Below the pieces are notes generated by a model. The model searched no databases and had not been told where the DNA came from. It saw only the letters and a program-made list of their open reading frames with translations. From positions 2,415,001 to 2,479,000 of the forward strand of contig JAQISU010000119.1 in assembly GCA_029339505.1 (NCBI GenBank): a stretch of 64,000 nucleotides of DNA, written 5' to 3'. The position numbers and the translations under genes were made by a program. This document shows, in pieces, positions 24,581-36,599 of this stretch; positions within the stretch are counted from its first letter, which is position 1, and each line of letters starts with the position of its first letter. This stretch comes from Unio delphinus. Lineage: Eukaryota > Mollusca > Bivalvia > Unionida > Unionidae.

Positions 24581-25267
24581 ATGAATGTAATTGATTTTTC
24601 GGCGACAAAAACACGAGAACCAGATAAGCATCATGCAGTGCTACCGAATTCGATTCGTATGATTATAATAGGACCATCTTAAGTGGCAAGACTCAACTGC
24701 TACTTAATTTGATAACGAGATGGATGAAATGGGGCAAGTTGTATTTAGTAGCCCCGAGTGTAGACGATCAGCGATGCTACGAGGTGTTAAAGGATTTTAA
24801 CGAGAAAGCAAAATCGGAAATCAATGAGGATATTATTGAGTTTATAACCGATATTAAAGAAGCACCGAGCATTGATGATATTGATGGAAGTGTTAACAAT
24901 TTAGTCGTATATGATAATGTGATGTTAGACAATCAAAAGAATCCCGCTAGGATATTTTCCAGAGGTAGGCATGAAAGCACGGACGTGATATATGTCTCTC
25001 AACGATAAACTCAAATACCAAAAGTTATCAGAGATAACTGTAATATTCTTGCTGTCCAACGGAGTTGATACATGTACGCTACGAAATATTCACCAAATTT
25101 GGTGCGGCGGTAATATGGATTATAATCTCTTTAAAAATTTCTTTAGTCACGCTCAGTCAATCGCAAATGGATTTGTAACGATAAATTTACATGATCCTAG
25201 ATCAAGATATCGTATCGGACTTGATGAAATATTCGGTAAGCGCTACTCGGGGAACTTTCAATATTGA
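24581..25267 (+). pseudogene. FtsK/A32-type packaging ATPase, element 1, broken
   Basis: It starts MNVIDFSATKTREP at 24581, only 17 bases from the divergent start of the Zn-ribbon gene. A small deletion puts a stop in the Walker A region (GPS then TAA). The rest, including a Walker B-like NLVVYDNVML and the IFSRGRHESTDVIYVSQR segment, reads from 24709 with a frameshift near 25000. The ending is longer than in element 2. Confidence 0.8.
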
Positions 25268-25288
25268 ATTAAATGAATTATATATATA

Positions 25289-25625
25289 ATGGTGGTACGT
25301 TGGGGAGTTATCACTTATAAACCATATATGAGTCATTATGATAAATTATGTTTTCATGTAAAAATATGTTGCACGGTTTTACCAAAACTAGCGTGGAATT
25401 ATATTTTTTTATTACATGAAAATCATCAAAAAGATTCTCATTCATGTACATATTATATGTCCAACCCCAATGATAAAACAATTCACGGATAGATTGTTAA
25501 ATTTAATAATATTTGATGTATATTTTGAACATGATTGGTATTTAACAAAAATATATAACTTGGTTGATTATAAAGATCAATATGAACCATATATTGGAAT
25601 GTATGATGACGATGGATATTCTTAG
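25289..25625 (+). pseudogene. Extra frame between ATPase and right repeat, element 1 only
   Basis: Two overlapping frames (25289-25492 and 25416-25625) seem to be one small gene split by a frameshift near 25430. The first starts MVVRWGVITYKPY, the second ends DYKDQYEPYIGMYDDDGYS, rich in Tyr and Asp. Element 2 has nothing in this position, since its ATPase stop is 28 bases from the terminal repeat. I do not recognise the protein. It could be a cargo gene. Confidence 0.35.
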
Positions 25626-25767
25626 GAATTTTATACAATGAAACTACTTGATTATATCATATCATTGATTGTTATTCATAAATAATGGGTACCGTTGGAG
25701 GACCTTTCAGGAACCGAACAGAGATGTGTTCAGTCCCTCAATCAGATGAAATATTGGAATCATAAAT

Positions 25768-25931
25768 AGCAGCAGAGAGAGTGCGACAACGACTTTGGCG
25801 TTTTTTTTACGATTTTGATAAAGCCTTATTTGTTTAACCGAATTGACGCTTCTATAAAGGATTTTGGTGGAAGCCTTGGTTTGTCAAATTTACGCTTATA
25901 ATAAGTTGTCCGATTCGCCCCCTCTGCTGCT
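25768..25931. repeat. Right terminal inverted repeat of element 1
   Basis: Inverted and similar to 12089-12246. The inner end is AGCAGCAGAGAGAGTGCG and the outer end CGCCCCCTCTGCTGCT. Confidence 0.88.
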
Positions 25932-27492
25932 GCTAAGTACTGCATGATCATTTTAAACGTCTGGCAACACTGATATTTTGTCTCGTTAACGATACAAGTT
26001 TTAGAGTGACTTTCGTTACTCATGATATAATATTTTATATTTTTCTTAAATATGTTTAAGATTTGGAAATTATCTGTTCAAGTCCCTTGTCTAATGTTTG
26101 AGAAACTCAATTCACCAGTTGAGGAGGAAATAGAGGTATGAATGGATATGTAGATGAAAAGCCAAGTGTTTTACATATGGTGTGATCTTAGCATAATGGG
26201 AATCATGTGACATTCCTCTTGGCCAATACAATTCCATTAGAAGAAGAGTTTATTCTCCAGGTATATCTGATCATATGTGGAACAAAATCAGCTCCTTTTC
26301 GATAAAGAGCATTGTTTTCTCTTAGAAGAAGAAAAGACCTTTAATGTAGTAATTGTATTTTCATAAATGAATAATCATGAGTTTTATTATCCATTTATTA
26401 TAGATAGCTACCTCTAAGGAGCGTATAGAGTTTCATATTTTGTATCAGTACATTCAGGAGGAGTTGGTGAGCCATTGAAAAGAGAAAGTAAGGAAAACAT
26501 GTTAAATGGCGTATTCCTTGATTGATGACAGATTAAAAATAGAAATGATAAGAACATGTGGCGTTTAATTAGCCATTGGCGAGAGACTAAACGGAAAACA
26601 AATACATGTGAAATGACGTAATCCTTGATAAAAGACAGATTGAAAATCGAATGGAATAAGAATATGTTGCAACAACAAAAACATATTTTAAAAAGACTTA
26701 ACATCTCGAAAGATTTATGGAGAACAATAAAAGAGTTTCGCCGTGTATTGAATAAAATAATTCTTCCTTATAGGACTTGAAAAATCACAGAGACACACAC
26801 ACAGTGATATACCTAGACAAATAAAGACACTATATACATTTTACCATGCAACAAAACCATTCGTCATTATATATACCATCTTATGTAAAGTACAAAGGTA
26901 ATCTAGGCCATGACTTTGGGATGCACCATTGGATAGTGGCTTATTGTGTTACCAAGAACGAGTGTCACACAGTACACAAGGCACACCAATGGGTTAAATA
27001 CAAGCAAAATGGAAATACAATAATAAAGTGCAAACATTACAATGTACATATTTCCTTGTTTTCTACTTTGAATAACTTTGTATCACAACACAAAATTGAG
27101 TTAAGTACAAGCACAATTGAAGAAACTATTAACATTACAAGGTATATATTTGCTTTCTTTGTTACCAGGTAGTTGTGTCACACAGTGAACACTGCACAAT
27201 AATGAGTTAAATACCAACTCAATGGAAATACAGGAAGAAAGTCTCAACACTACAATTTATATATATGTTTGTTTTCTACCTTGAATAATTTGTTATCATT
27301 AAAATACTGCATACATTTCTGAAGCAGATTCATAGTCCATGATTGTTATTTCATTAGTGTTACTTCCTGCATAAATAGGTAAGTAAATTAAAATATTTTA
27401 GAAATGATTATAACATAGCAAAACAAAATGAACCATGTGTTGTATTCTCTTCCAAATATATTTACTAAAGCAAATTCTCTATTCCATATTAG
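25932..27492. other. Host intron after element 1, with local duplications
   Basis: No gene is supported. Two tandem duplications are visible: about 110 bases at 26480-26575 and 26576-26690 (TCCTTGAT and GACAGATT shared), and about 200 bases at 26990-27090 and 27210-27300 (ATGGAAATACA and TTGTTTTCTAC shared). The acceptor of the next exon is TTCCATATTAG ending at 27492. Confidence 0.5.
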
Positions 27493-27609
27493 GCACACAA
27501 ATAAATCAAATAAATGCCAACTCTGCCAGACATGATGCAGCCAATGGCCAGGATTATGAGGGATTGCATATCAATAACACTGAAGCAAGTGAATACCTAC
27601 AGCTTAATG
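27493..27609 (+). CDS. Host gene exon: cytoplasmic tail with tyrosine motifs
   Basis: A 117-bp exon with AG before it (27491-27492) and GT after it (27610-27611). It begins in phase 1, matching the transmembrane exon across the 17.9-kb intron, and ends in phase 1. The product contains DYEGLHINN and SEYLQLN, tyrosines in contexts typical of phosphorylation or SH2-docking sites. This links the part of the gene before element 1 with the part after it. Confidence 0.82.
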
Positions 27610-29098
27610 GTAAATTAACATCTGATTTAATTTTTGCTTTACGTTAAGTCTGCATTATTAATGCAACTTTTGTATTCTTAATAAGATGACTCGATGACAC
27701 TTAAAGCCCAACAACTTTAATGATTCATTTCAAGAAATCCTTTATTTTTATATTTTTTTTTGTATTCTTCACTCATAAATACTGGAAAATACACTTCGAC
27801 AAGAAACAAATAATTATAGCGCTTCATCCATTCACATCCCTGACCAACCCTTCTCTTCATTATTATTATCCATATTGTTCCAATACAACTAAGATAAAAA
27901 TTTAGGGACCAAATGCATTCATCACATGTTTCACAACTAGCCTTTCCATTTTTATAATCATGGTAGCTCTACAGATAAAAGGTTGAAATCATAACGTTTT
28001 TCATCATCGTTTTATACACACATGCACATGTGTTTCAAATACATAAACTTCTTACAGCACTTGATGCTATATATTTACATTAGTCCATGATTCTTTTCAA
28101 GCGAAATCATATAAAAGGGAAACTCAAACAAAATGTTAAATAAGTATACACCATATCTAATAATAATTTCTCGCTAAATGACTGTGAAGCATGCATTTCT
28201 AAAAAATTGGACAGCTCTAATCATCAAAATGTATACAACTGTCGCAACTATATGATTATTAAGAAAGGACAACTAAGATAAAATTATTTTTAATATCCGT
28301 AAACATGTGCTCAGTCTTTTAAAATTGGTATAGCACCGCAGTGGCATATATGGTATTTATAATTATTATTGTTAAGTCTTCTACATGGTTTTTACTTCAA
28401 ACCGTTGGGTTACTCAACAGTGGATACAGGCTAAAACTTTAAACTGCGCTGTTAAAGGTTCTAAGACTTTAAACTGGAGGGTATCTAGCGATAACTTGGA
28501 TATTAAGACTCGACATGTAGAAGTTATAACCAGATATATTAGTAGATTGGGAATAAAATGCATTATAATATTGAAGTATATTATATTTATGTGATCAGAG
28601 AGAAGATTATGAGTAGATTTCTGCATATGAAATAATTTTCTGACATGGACACGTATGATGAACACGTATTATAAGTATGTGAGCGAATATAAAATCAAAG
28701 TTATTTTGAATTAACAGAGTAGTTTTCAAACCAGTAAATATGTATCCATATGTATTCAAACACAAATGCGAGACTTTCATTAATTTAAATTTTAGTATGT
28801 ATTGCAATTCTCTCTTTCCACTACTATAGTACAAACATATTTATTACAAATCTTGCAAATTGTGATTTCAAAAGAAAATTTGTACCATCATGCAAAGCTA
28901 TCATATATTTTCAGTATATTTAATTAGCTATTTAGATATCAGTGACTTTTTGTGAACAAAGCACTTAACACAGTAAAAATACAACTTGCATGAATTTTAA
29001 AAAATTAATACAATATTTTCCTTCACTTTATTTATGTTTTAGTGTGCCTTCTATATAAATGCAAACTCAAAAAATTTGATGAAGCTTTTACATTTCTT
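27610..29098. other. Host intron, no gene seen
   Basis: AT-rich sequence with short open frames on both strands. None has recognisable content or splice sites in phase with the host gene. Confidence 0.5.
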
Positions 29099-29552
29099 GT
29101 CCATGTTTATATTTGTATTTTGGGTTAAGTCCATGTTTGTATTTGTATTTTGGGAGTCCATGTTTGTATTTGTATTTTGGATTAAGTCCATGTTTATATT
29201 TGTATTTTGGGTGAAGTCCTTGTTTATATGTGTATTTTGGATTAAGTCCATGTTGCATATATTTGTATTTTGGATTAAGTTCATGTTTATATTTGTATTT
29301 TGGGTTAAGTCCATGTTTATATTTGTATTTTGGGTTAATTCCATGTATATATTTGTATTTTGGGTTAAGTCCATGTTTATATTTGTATTTTGGGTTAAGT
29401 CCATGTTTATATTTGTATTTTGGGTTAAGTCCATGTTTATATTTGTATTTTGGGTTAAGTCCATGTTTATATTTGTATTTTGGGTTAAGTCCATGTTTAT
29501 ATTTGTATTTTGGGTTATGTCCATGTTTATATTTGTATTTTGGGTTAAGTCA
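29099..29552. repeat. 30-bp minisatellite, ~15 copies
   Basis: The unit is GGTTAAGTCCATGTTTATAT followed by TTGTATTTTG, with few variants, and is very regular in the second half. Because the unit is 30 bases with few stop triplets, several frames on both strands stay open, giving false 10-residue protein repeats. Confidence 0.95.
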
Positions 29553-29615
29553 GTGTAGTAAATGTTCTGAATCTTATACAATTTTATTTCAAAATGATGT
29601 TCCATCTTTCCACAG

Positions 29616-29652
29616 ATATCACATTAGAAGAGAACAGACATGCCAACACAAG
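29616..29652 (+). CDS. Host gene micro-exon (37 bp)
   Basis: It is preceded by TTTCCACAG and followed by GTACAT. It adds Asp (completed across the junction), then ITLEENRHANT, and ends two bases into a Ser codon. Phase 1 in and phase 2 out fit the neighbouring exons exactly, which is the main reason for calling such a short exon. Confidence 0.7.
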
Positions 29653-29901
29653 GTACATACACAAATTGACAAATAAACTATGTTCACTATTGAAGCAACA
29701 AATTAATAAACCATTAAGGTTTATTTTATTTAATGTTCTCTGAACAATATATATGTAGACTACAGGCTAGATCACTGACAAGAAAGAAATAATCAGTTGT
29801 GAAACACGTTATTTTTTAATAAAAATATTATCTACAAAAATACACATTTTATAAAGAAAAAAAACATTTTCTATCCCTTCTTTATGAAGATTTACATTCA
29901 G

Positions 29902-30044
29902 CATCATGGGACAGGATATATCTGACAATATTTCAATTTCTAACTTAAGGCCTCCAGAGAATGACTCCTATGAAAAATTGCACCCCTATACAAACAATGA
30001 CATCCAGATGTATAGCTCACTGAAGATTCCAAAACTATCCAAAG
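29902..30044 (+). CDS. Host gene exon: cytoplasmic tail, second tyrosine block
   Basis: A 143-bp exon with acceptor TTTACATTCAG and donor GTAATC. The first base completes the Ser codon begun by the micro-exon. The product contains SYEKLHPYTNND and MYSSLKIPK, several tyrosines spaced as in the preceding tail exon. The last base G joins AC of the final exon to give Asp. Confidence 0.82.
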
Positions 30045-30272
30045 GTAATCATCAGAATTTTGTCTCACTTTTCAGGTATGGTAATGCCCATGAAATAATT
30101 AAGACTACATCCCAATCACATTGTTTTAGAGTTTTATAGGATTGCTTACTGTAGTCTCTGAAAACTTTTGCATGCATACCTAGAATATGTTGTATTCAAA
30201 TCACACTTGACTTTATTTATCTATGGGAGTCATATTGGTAACCTTTTTGGGCAATCTGTCCACATTTAAATC

Positions 30273-30540
<268 letters not shown>

Positions 30541-31369
30541 TTTATGTTACCCTTTAAGTAAGACATCATATGGGAATTCACATCAGTGTGTTCTGTCCAA
30601 ATGTAAACTATACATAGTTTAATGTTTTCCTTTCAGTAAGACATCATATAATAATTCATATCAGTGTGTTTCGTTTTGGGCTGGTCTAGCAACATATGCA
30701 ACATGTCAAAATTCATGCCCATTATATCTCACTAGATATGTGACATATTTTAATGCATACACAAATGTTTTCGTTTAAGGGCAATCAAATATTATCCCAC
30801 TGCATATCTAGGAACAATGTCCTTATTAGTAAGTTCAATGTTTTGCTGTGAAATTAATGTGGCTGGTTCGTAATATCTTCTCAATCAAGTCAGTTTAGTG
30901 TTACAAAAGGTCAGACAATTCAAATAGATGTATGCTTATGTTCCATATTACCATAGCTGAAGCGACTGTTGTAGTTAAATTGTTCTTGTGCTCTGGAAAC
31001 TACCATGGTGACTTTAAATCATATAAAGTAATTATGAATGTAAAACTTATATCTGTTTTGTTAATGGAAGTGACAGTCATGTGTCAAATATAAATATTAC
31101 ATTACTTGATATAGAGACATCTTCATGTTATACTCACATCTCTTAGAAGCAAGGTAATAAATCCCGAAATGTATATATGTATTTTTTATTAAATTTATTA
31201 AGAGGTTTAGCTGTATGTGTTTGGTCATGGAGTCCATGATAAATATGATAGTAATATTATAATCAGAATACAAGTTAACTATTTCAATCATTTCAAACAG
31301 AAATCATATTGATACAGTATACTAAGGGTATATTTTGATACTGGAATGTAATTGAAGGACTCCACAGAG

Positions 31370-31860
31370 AATTATTAAACCATTTTAATGAGGTTTGTCT
31401 TTATTTATCATTAAACACTTTAATGAGGCTTGTCATAATTTATCATTAAACATCTTAATGAGGTTTGTCATTAGTTATCATCAAAACATTTCAATGAGGT
31501 TTGTCATAATTAAACATTATTTTAATGATGTTAAATTAAATTATTCATAATTAAACATTTTAATGAGGTTTTTCATTATTCATCATTAAAACATTTTAAT
31601 GAGGTTTTTCATTATTTATCATGAAAACATTTTAATGAGGTTTGCCATTATTTATCATTAAAACATTTTAATGAGGTTTGTCATTATTTATCATTAAAAC
31701 ATTTTAATGAGGTTTGTGTTGTTTGTCATGTTTTAGCATTTAAGCATTTTAATGGGGTTTATCTTATTTTGCCATTAAAGCATTTTAATGAGGTTTGTCA
31801 TTAGTTATCATTAAAACATTTTAATATGGTTTGTCCTAATTTATAATTATTGTTTAATAC
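31370..31860. repeat. ~36-bp minisatellite in the last host intron
   Basis: About 13 imperfect copies of ATTAAAACATTTTAATGAGG followed by TTTGTCATTATTTATC. The inner part AAAACATTTT is palindromic-like. The stretch before it, 30541-31370, shows no gene. Confidence 0.85.
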
Positions 31861-31995
31861 TCCGTATGTAACACCATTTATTCTTTGATTTTCTATAAAC
31901 ACTTCTTTAATCATTTCTCAAATGTGAAAATATTTTTTTTATAATTGTATAGTAATATTCGATGGAGGGTTAAATACATTTTCTTTTATTTACAG

Positions 31996-32051
31996 ACTCT
32001 GAAAAAGTGTATAAAAATACACAGATAAAAGCAACTGACTTTAACTGCTGA
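31996..32051 (+). CDS. Host gene last coding exon
   Basis: The acceptor is TTTTATTTACAG. In the phase set by the exon at 29902 it encodes Asp then SEKVYKNTQIKATDFNC and a TGA at 32049-32051. It completes a receptor whose visible part is one FN3 domain, one transmembrane segment and a tail of about 125 residues. An AATAAA occurs at 32057-32062, probably too close to the stop to be the working poly(A) signal. Confidence 0.78.
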
Positions 32052-32081
32052 GCACCAATAAAACTCAGGAGAGACTCAGAG

Positions 32082-32201
32082 ATGATTTTTCTTTACGTTT
32101 ACATCATAATCAATGTTATTGGACTATATATTGCTATTATAACCATAGCGGTTGTTACAAGTATGGTGACAATGATGAACATTGAGCAGAAAGGATATTA
32201 A
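32082..32201 (+). other. Possible 39-residue membrane microprotein in the 3' UTR
   Basis: An ATG-to-TAA frame 30 bases after the receptor stop codon. It is almost entirely one hydrophobic helix (IIINVIGLYIAIITIAVVTS) with a short polar end. It may be chance in AT-rich sequence, but the length and uniform hydrophobicity are notable. Confidence 0.25.
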
Positions 32202-33151
32202 CTGACAATGCTATTTAAATATTTCATGATTTATATTTTGATCCTTTTCCAAGTTACGTAGACGAATTATAGCTGATGAATCTGTTTGAAAATGCCCAAT
32301 TTTTATTTAGTTGCAATACGCAACTTAACATTCATTTTACTTTTGTCATTTTACTCCTATATAATTTTGTCCATGCATTAGCAATGTATATAAAACCATC
32401 TATGGACCACCGACTTGCACAAATGTTTGATAAGTTGATATTTCATAAACATGATATATTAATGTATATATATTACTGATAAAACATGATAAACATGATA
32501 TATTAGTGTGTATTGCTTGACTGTTTTAGATGTGTATGAAACAGTTGACATGTAAACTGAAAATTTTACAGAATTTCAGCTTATCATTTTCACAATACTG
32601 TCAATTATCATAAATTTTCATTTTGTATCTTAGAGAATTAAAATGTTTTATGAATTGTACTAAACAGGATGGTTTTTCTATTGCTATGTTGAAACTTCAT
32701 AGAGTGTTATACTGCTGTGGTTATAAACTAAGTAACAGAAGGAAGCAAAATCATAAATTTTATGAAAATTATCAGATAATTTCATTATAACCGTTTTAAA
32801 ATAAAATATAAGCAGAACCATAAAGTATTATAAATTAAATCCAAAAACAATGCTAACAAGTTCTATTCAAGACAGAAAGATTCAGATGTTTCAAAATACA
32901 GTTTTAGTCCGATGAGCACTTTGTAGTTCCAGTAAAAAATCCAAGCAATGTTTTATTCTCAGGTTATGTTGAAACACAACATTAAATACATATATTGCTG
33001 TATGTTACACGAGAAACAAGAAATATTAATGAAAACAATATATACACACACACATAATGGTTTAAAATGCATTTTGCTAAATTCTTACATCATAAAGTAA
33101 TCACATTATTAAAAGTTTCACGTGCTGCTCTATAATATGATCTCAGTGTGG
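32202..33151. other. Host 3' flank, no gene seen
   Basis: AT-rich sequence between the receptor gene and element 2. It probably contains the 3' UTR end. No supported coding region. Confidence 0.5.
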
Positions 33152-33156
33152 ACATC

Positions 33157-33411
33157 AGCAGCAGAGAGGGTGAACCCTACAACGTTTTCAGACAAAATTT
33201 TGATTGAATCATTAAAACGAGCCTTCCTACGATCTCATTTTAACCAAACAAAATGAACCCTACAACGTTTTCAGACAAAAACTTGATTGAAATCTTAACG
33301 AGCCTTCCTACGAAATCTCATTTTAACTAAAAAAATGAAAACGGAGACTTTTACGATTTTTTAATCAATTTTGGTCGCAACTTGTTGTCATCCACCCTCT
33401 CTGTTGCTATG
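33157..33411. repeat. Left terminal inverted repeat of element 2
   Basis: The outer end is AGCAGCAGAGAGGGTGAACC and the inner end ACCCTCTCTGTTGCT, so it is bounded by inverted copies of the same motif. Inside are two tandem copies of about 85 bases with CCCTACAACGTTTTCAGACA and GAGCCTTCCTACGA. It is inverted relative to 48296-48559. Confidence 0.92.
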
Positions 33412-33460
33412 GGTTAACAAAAAATAATAAATGATTTTAACCGAATATTTGATCCAGTCT

Positions 33461-34817
33461 TTAGGATTTCACAAACAAACTAATCGCTAACACCTCTTCT
33501 TGTAAATCAATCAGATTATTTGACTGGTCAGTGAGTTTGAAATTAATTCTCGTTAACGAATTATTATGGCATCGCATGTAGACAGGATTAATTGGGTTTT
33601 CAATAATTAGGAATCCTGGAGGAGCTGTTGGTGCAAACGAATAAAGAATATATCCCTGCTGAGCTTGATTTGATTGCTCTAGATTAATCTGATAGCTTCC
33701 TTCAATTACATCACATACTAAATTAAGCGCAATCACTGATGATATATTCACGTTGAACGGAGCGATATGCCTGCCGCCACCGTCTGGGTCATTATTGTGT
33801 TTGAGGATTTTTATTTCCGGTGATGCTGTTTTTTCCACGTATCATGAATTATTTTGAAACCAACATCGATGGCATCATTGAGAAGTTTTTTTAGTTCTGG
33901 TACGTTATATCCTGGTAGTTTGAATGTCGGAATATCTTCAACGCGGATATTATAGTCTGTTGCAAATCTTATTCTCGATTGGGGATTATCGTCATCTAAT
34001 ATATCCTGAATAATTTTTAGGTTAAATACTTCCATATCGTCGATAATTTTGTTGCATGTTTCTACGACGCTGATAAATTCATCTCGGGTGAGAGAGCCGG
34101 ATTTAAGAGATATTAACAACAGCGATAAATCATTATTCACTGCTGTGAAATTTTTAATGATTTCAGGTTCGTTAACAAAATGAAATCCCTCCTCTTTTCT
34201 AATTGCGTAGTATCCGAAATAAAAAAAACTAAAGTGTTTTCGTGCTCTTTATAACTCTTTATTGGATTATCAGGTTTTATAACGTCTGTGATATAATCAG
34301 ATTTTTGTGGTTCTGGTAAATCAACGGTTTTTCCACCGGGTGGTAATTCAGGCCATCCTAGTACGGTTCTAACAGAACTCTGATAGATATCTACGACGTA
34401 TCCTTCTGTGTTTATCTCAATTGCGGATGATAGCGTCGGTTCATGAACTGTTATAGCGATTTTTAACTCTACTCCAGTAATCGATTTTATTCTACGCGCG
34501 AATTCATTATTGATTTGTTCGATTTGGTATGACCCTGTTGGTATCGAAACGGCGTTCCAGTCTGGGGTTCCGTCGGGTTTATTATTATTTGCAAATACCA
34601 GTGAATTATTCGGTTGTTGACCACCAAATGATTTTGATCTGATATTAGGCCAACTGTGATACACTCGTACTTTTGCTAGCGCTATCTCCTTCACGGGGAC
34701 TGGGCTAGGGAAATTCACACTAAACTCGGGTTCCGTTGATGTTATTGATATCATGCTTGTTTGTACTGGGTTCGTGTTCTCCACTACTCGTTGAAGTAAT
34801 TCCATCGGTGTTGTCAT
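33461..34817 (-). pseudogene. Broken penton-like protein, element 2
   Basis: Three open segments (34817-34137, 34140-33811, 33838-33461) cover almost all of the 455-residue protein of element 3, joined by two frameshifts. Landmarks are SGSYQ-type TGSYQIEQINNEF, the SSVRTVLGWPELPP block, a helical middle, and the C-terminal beta-rich module after GGGRHIAPFNVN. Only two indels separate it from an intact gene, so inactivation is recent. A penton-like or vertex role is inferred from a conserved position and composition. Confidence 0.78.
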
Positions 34818-35434
34818 CGTTGCTATACTGTTGTTGTCGCTCTAATTTTGACACCGTGGAATCATAAATACTGACCATCACTGAGAACTCACAATTTGGT
34901 ATGGTTGAGGTTATTGAGATCATTCTGGTTTTTGGGTTCGTGTTTTCTAATTCCATTGGTGTTGTCATTGTTATTATATTCATGTTGTCGCTCTAATTTC
35001 GATATCGCGGAATCAAAAATACTGACCATCGCTGAGAATTCACTATCTGATATAATTGTATTATCGAGTGACGACGATATCATCAGGGATAACTGCGAAT
35101 ATGCGGTTGATGCAATATGAAATTGAATTAAGTAATTCTGCAGTTTACTCTGGCTGCATGATGATATCTTTTTTGCTATCCCGGTTTATATACCCCCGAT
35201 TGTAGCCACCGCAGAAATGCAAATTGGAACTACGACCGGGGCAATCATTGTAACCGATGCAAGTATTATTCCGGCGCCAGCGAGAACGCTTGACACCGAG
35301 TACATAGTAATATCAATTGCGGTGATTCTTCGTCGGTATTTTTTTATTTTTATTTGATACTCCTCAGTGAGGGTTTTGAGTCTAGTCTGAAATTCTCTGA
35401 CCTGATCATAGCGACATTGCGTTGATGAAATCAT
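34740..35434 (-). pseudogene. Membrane protein gene, element 2, broken with internal tandem duplication
   Basis: The N-terminal part (MISSTQCRYDQVREF, the YRRRI patch, first hydrophobic segment SVLAGAGIILASVTM) reads from 35434 to a stop at 35186. The C-terminal hydrophilic part continues in another frame. About 150 bases at 34740-34890 are repeated at 34912-35041, duplicating the zone where this gene overlaps the start of the penton-like gene. The function is unknown. Two membrane passes and a helical N-terminus are the only visible traits. Confidence 0.6.
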
Positions 35435-35497
35435 TTTTATTTTAAAAACGCTAGCGTTTTCAATTGTGAAATCCGATCGATTTTCCTTTCAATTTAG

Positions 35498-36526
35498 TTA
35501 TTTACTTAAATCCGCTACGAATTCCACATACCAGGTTGCTGAAACCCTAATCAAATTTTTATCAGTAGCTGTTATAGTGAACTTTTCAGTTGTATCCTTG
35601 TCGATGATCGTTGAAATCGTATTATTGACCCCGGATGAACTCGACGATGATATATTCAATTGAGTCGATGGTGTTACTAGTGTTAATCGATAAATACCTT
35701 TAACGGTTGCAGTGATATCTAATTTGTTGTTTGTAGGTGTCCACGCAAATGATCCGTGTTGGATTGTGTATACCACGTTGTTGGTTTTCTCATGAGGAAT
35801 TTTTGTTTTTTCAATGATTGTAATCATCCTCGAAAAATCATCTTTGATGGCTTCGATGAATGTTTTCGTCTCATCGATGGATTTTTTAATATCCGGGAGT
35901 TTTATTTCAACTTTATCCAACGGGGTTCCAATAAATTTCTCGATGATATTTTTAGGAAAAACTGAAAACTGTTTTCCGTGTTCTTCAATTTTAGATTGAA
36001 GTGTTGCCAGTTCTAAAAGAGAATTATCCAACTCATTGTCATGGGTAGCAATCTTATCAGTGATCGTAGACACAAGTGCACCTGGTTTAAGTCGTCCGTC
36101 GCTGGAATACAACGCAATAGAGTTTTCAGTGGCGTCTTGCTGCCGTTTTAAAATGTCATCCGCGGATATATTACTGGCTTTAAGTCGTCCACCGCTGGAA
36201 TACAACGCAATAGAGTTTTCAGTGGCGTCTTGCTGCCGTTTTAAAATGTCATCCGCGGATATATTACTGGCTTTAAGTCGTCCACCGCTGGAATATAGCG
36301 CAATAGAGTTTTCAGCGGCGTCGCGCTGCCGTATCAAAATATCATCCAATGACACATCACTGCTTTTCAATTTACCCTGCTTGTCCTGAAATACAACTAT
36401 TTCGTTCGGGTCAACACTTGCTAAATTTAACGTCTCAGCTATTTCATCTTTGATTAGTTTTTTTACAACACCGGTTGCAGTGTCATCGGGTTTGGGTTTC
36501 AAAGATCTCCCCCAGATATAAATCAT
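35498..36526 (-). CDS. Fibre-like protein with shaft repeats, element 2
   Basis: 342 residues. The start MIYIWGRSLKPKPDD is conserved in elements 1 and 3. After a short N-terminal domain come three tandem 31-residue repeats with SNISADDILKRQQDATEN and SIALYSS(G/D)GRLK (about residues 60-150); the two best-matched repeat units are nearly identical in DNA. A coiled-coil stretch follows (about 155-240), then a beta-rich C-terminal domain of about 100 residues from YTIQHGSFAWTP to WYVEFVADLSK. The order tail, repeated shaft, coiled coil, globular end suggests a trimeric attachment fibre. That is inferred, not shown by family signature. Confidence 0.7.
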   Translation of the reverse strand: MIYIWGRSLKPKPDDTATGVVKKLIKDEIAETLNLASVDPNEIVVFQDKQGKLKSSDVSLDDILIRQRDAAENSIALYSSGGRLKASNISADDILKRQQDATENSIALYSSGGRLKASNISADDILKRQQDATENSIALYSSDGRLKPGALVSTITDKIATHDNELDNSLLELATLQSKIEEHGKQFSVFPKNIIEKFIGTPLDKVEIKLPDIKKSIDETKTFIEAIKDDFSRMITIIEKTKIPHEKTNNVVYTIQHGSFAWTPTNNKLDITATVKGIYRLTLVTPSTQLNISSSSSSGVNNTISTIIDKDTTEKFTITATDKNLIRVSATWYVEFVADLSK

Positions 36527-36599
36527 GTTATTGTAAAACTCTTTCTCTCTCTAAAATCGTTTTTGACGACTTCGTTGAAAAATCTTCGATTTTCTCCAG

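Noticed and set aside
25826..26023. Matching short frames in both ends of element 1 (also 11893-12207)
   Set aside because: The shared peptide is the terminal inverted repeat read on opposite strands. No start or conservation beyond the repeat.
29051..29676. Long open frames with 10-residue repeats on both strands
   Set aside because: They come from a 30-bp minisatellite lacking stop triplets. Open frames in several phases at once are a property of the unit, not of a protein.
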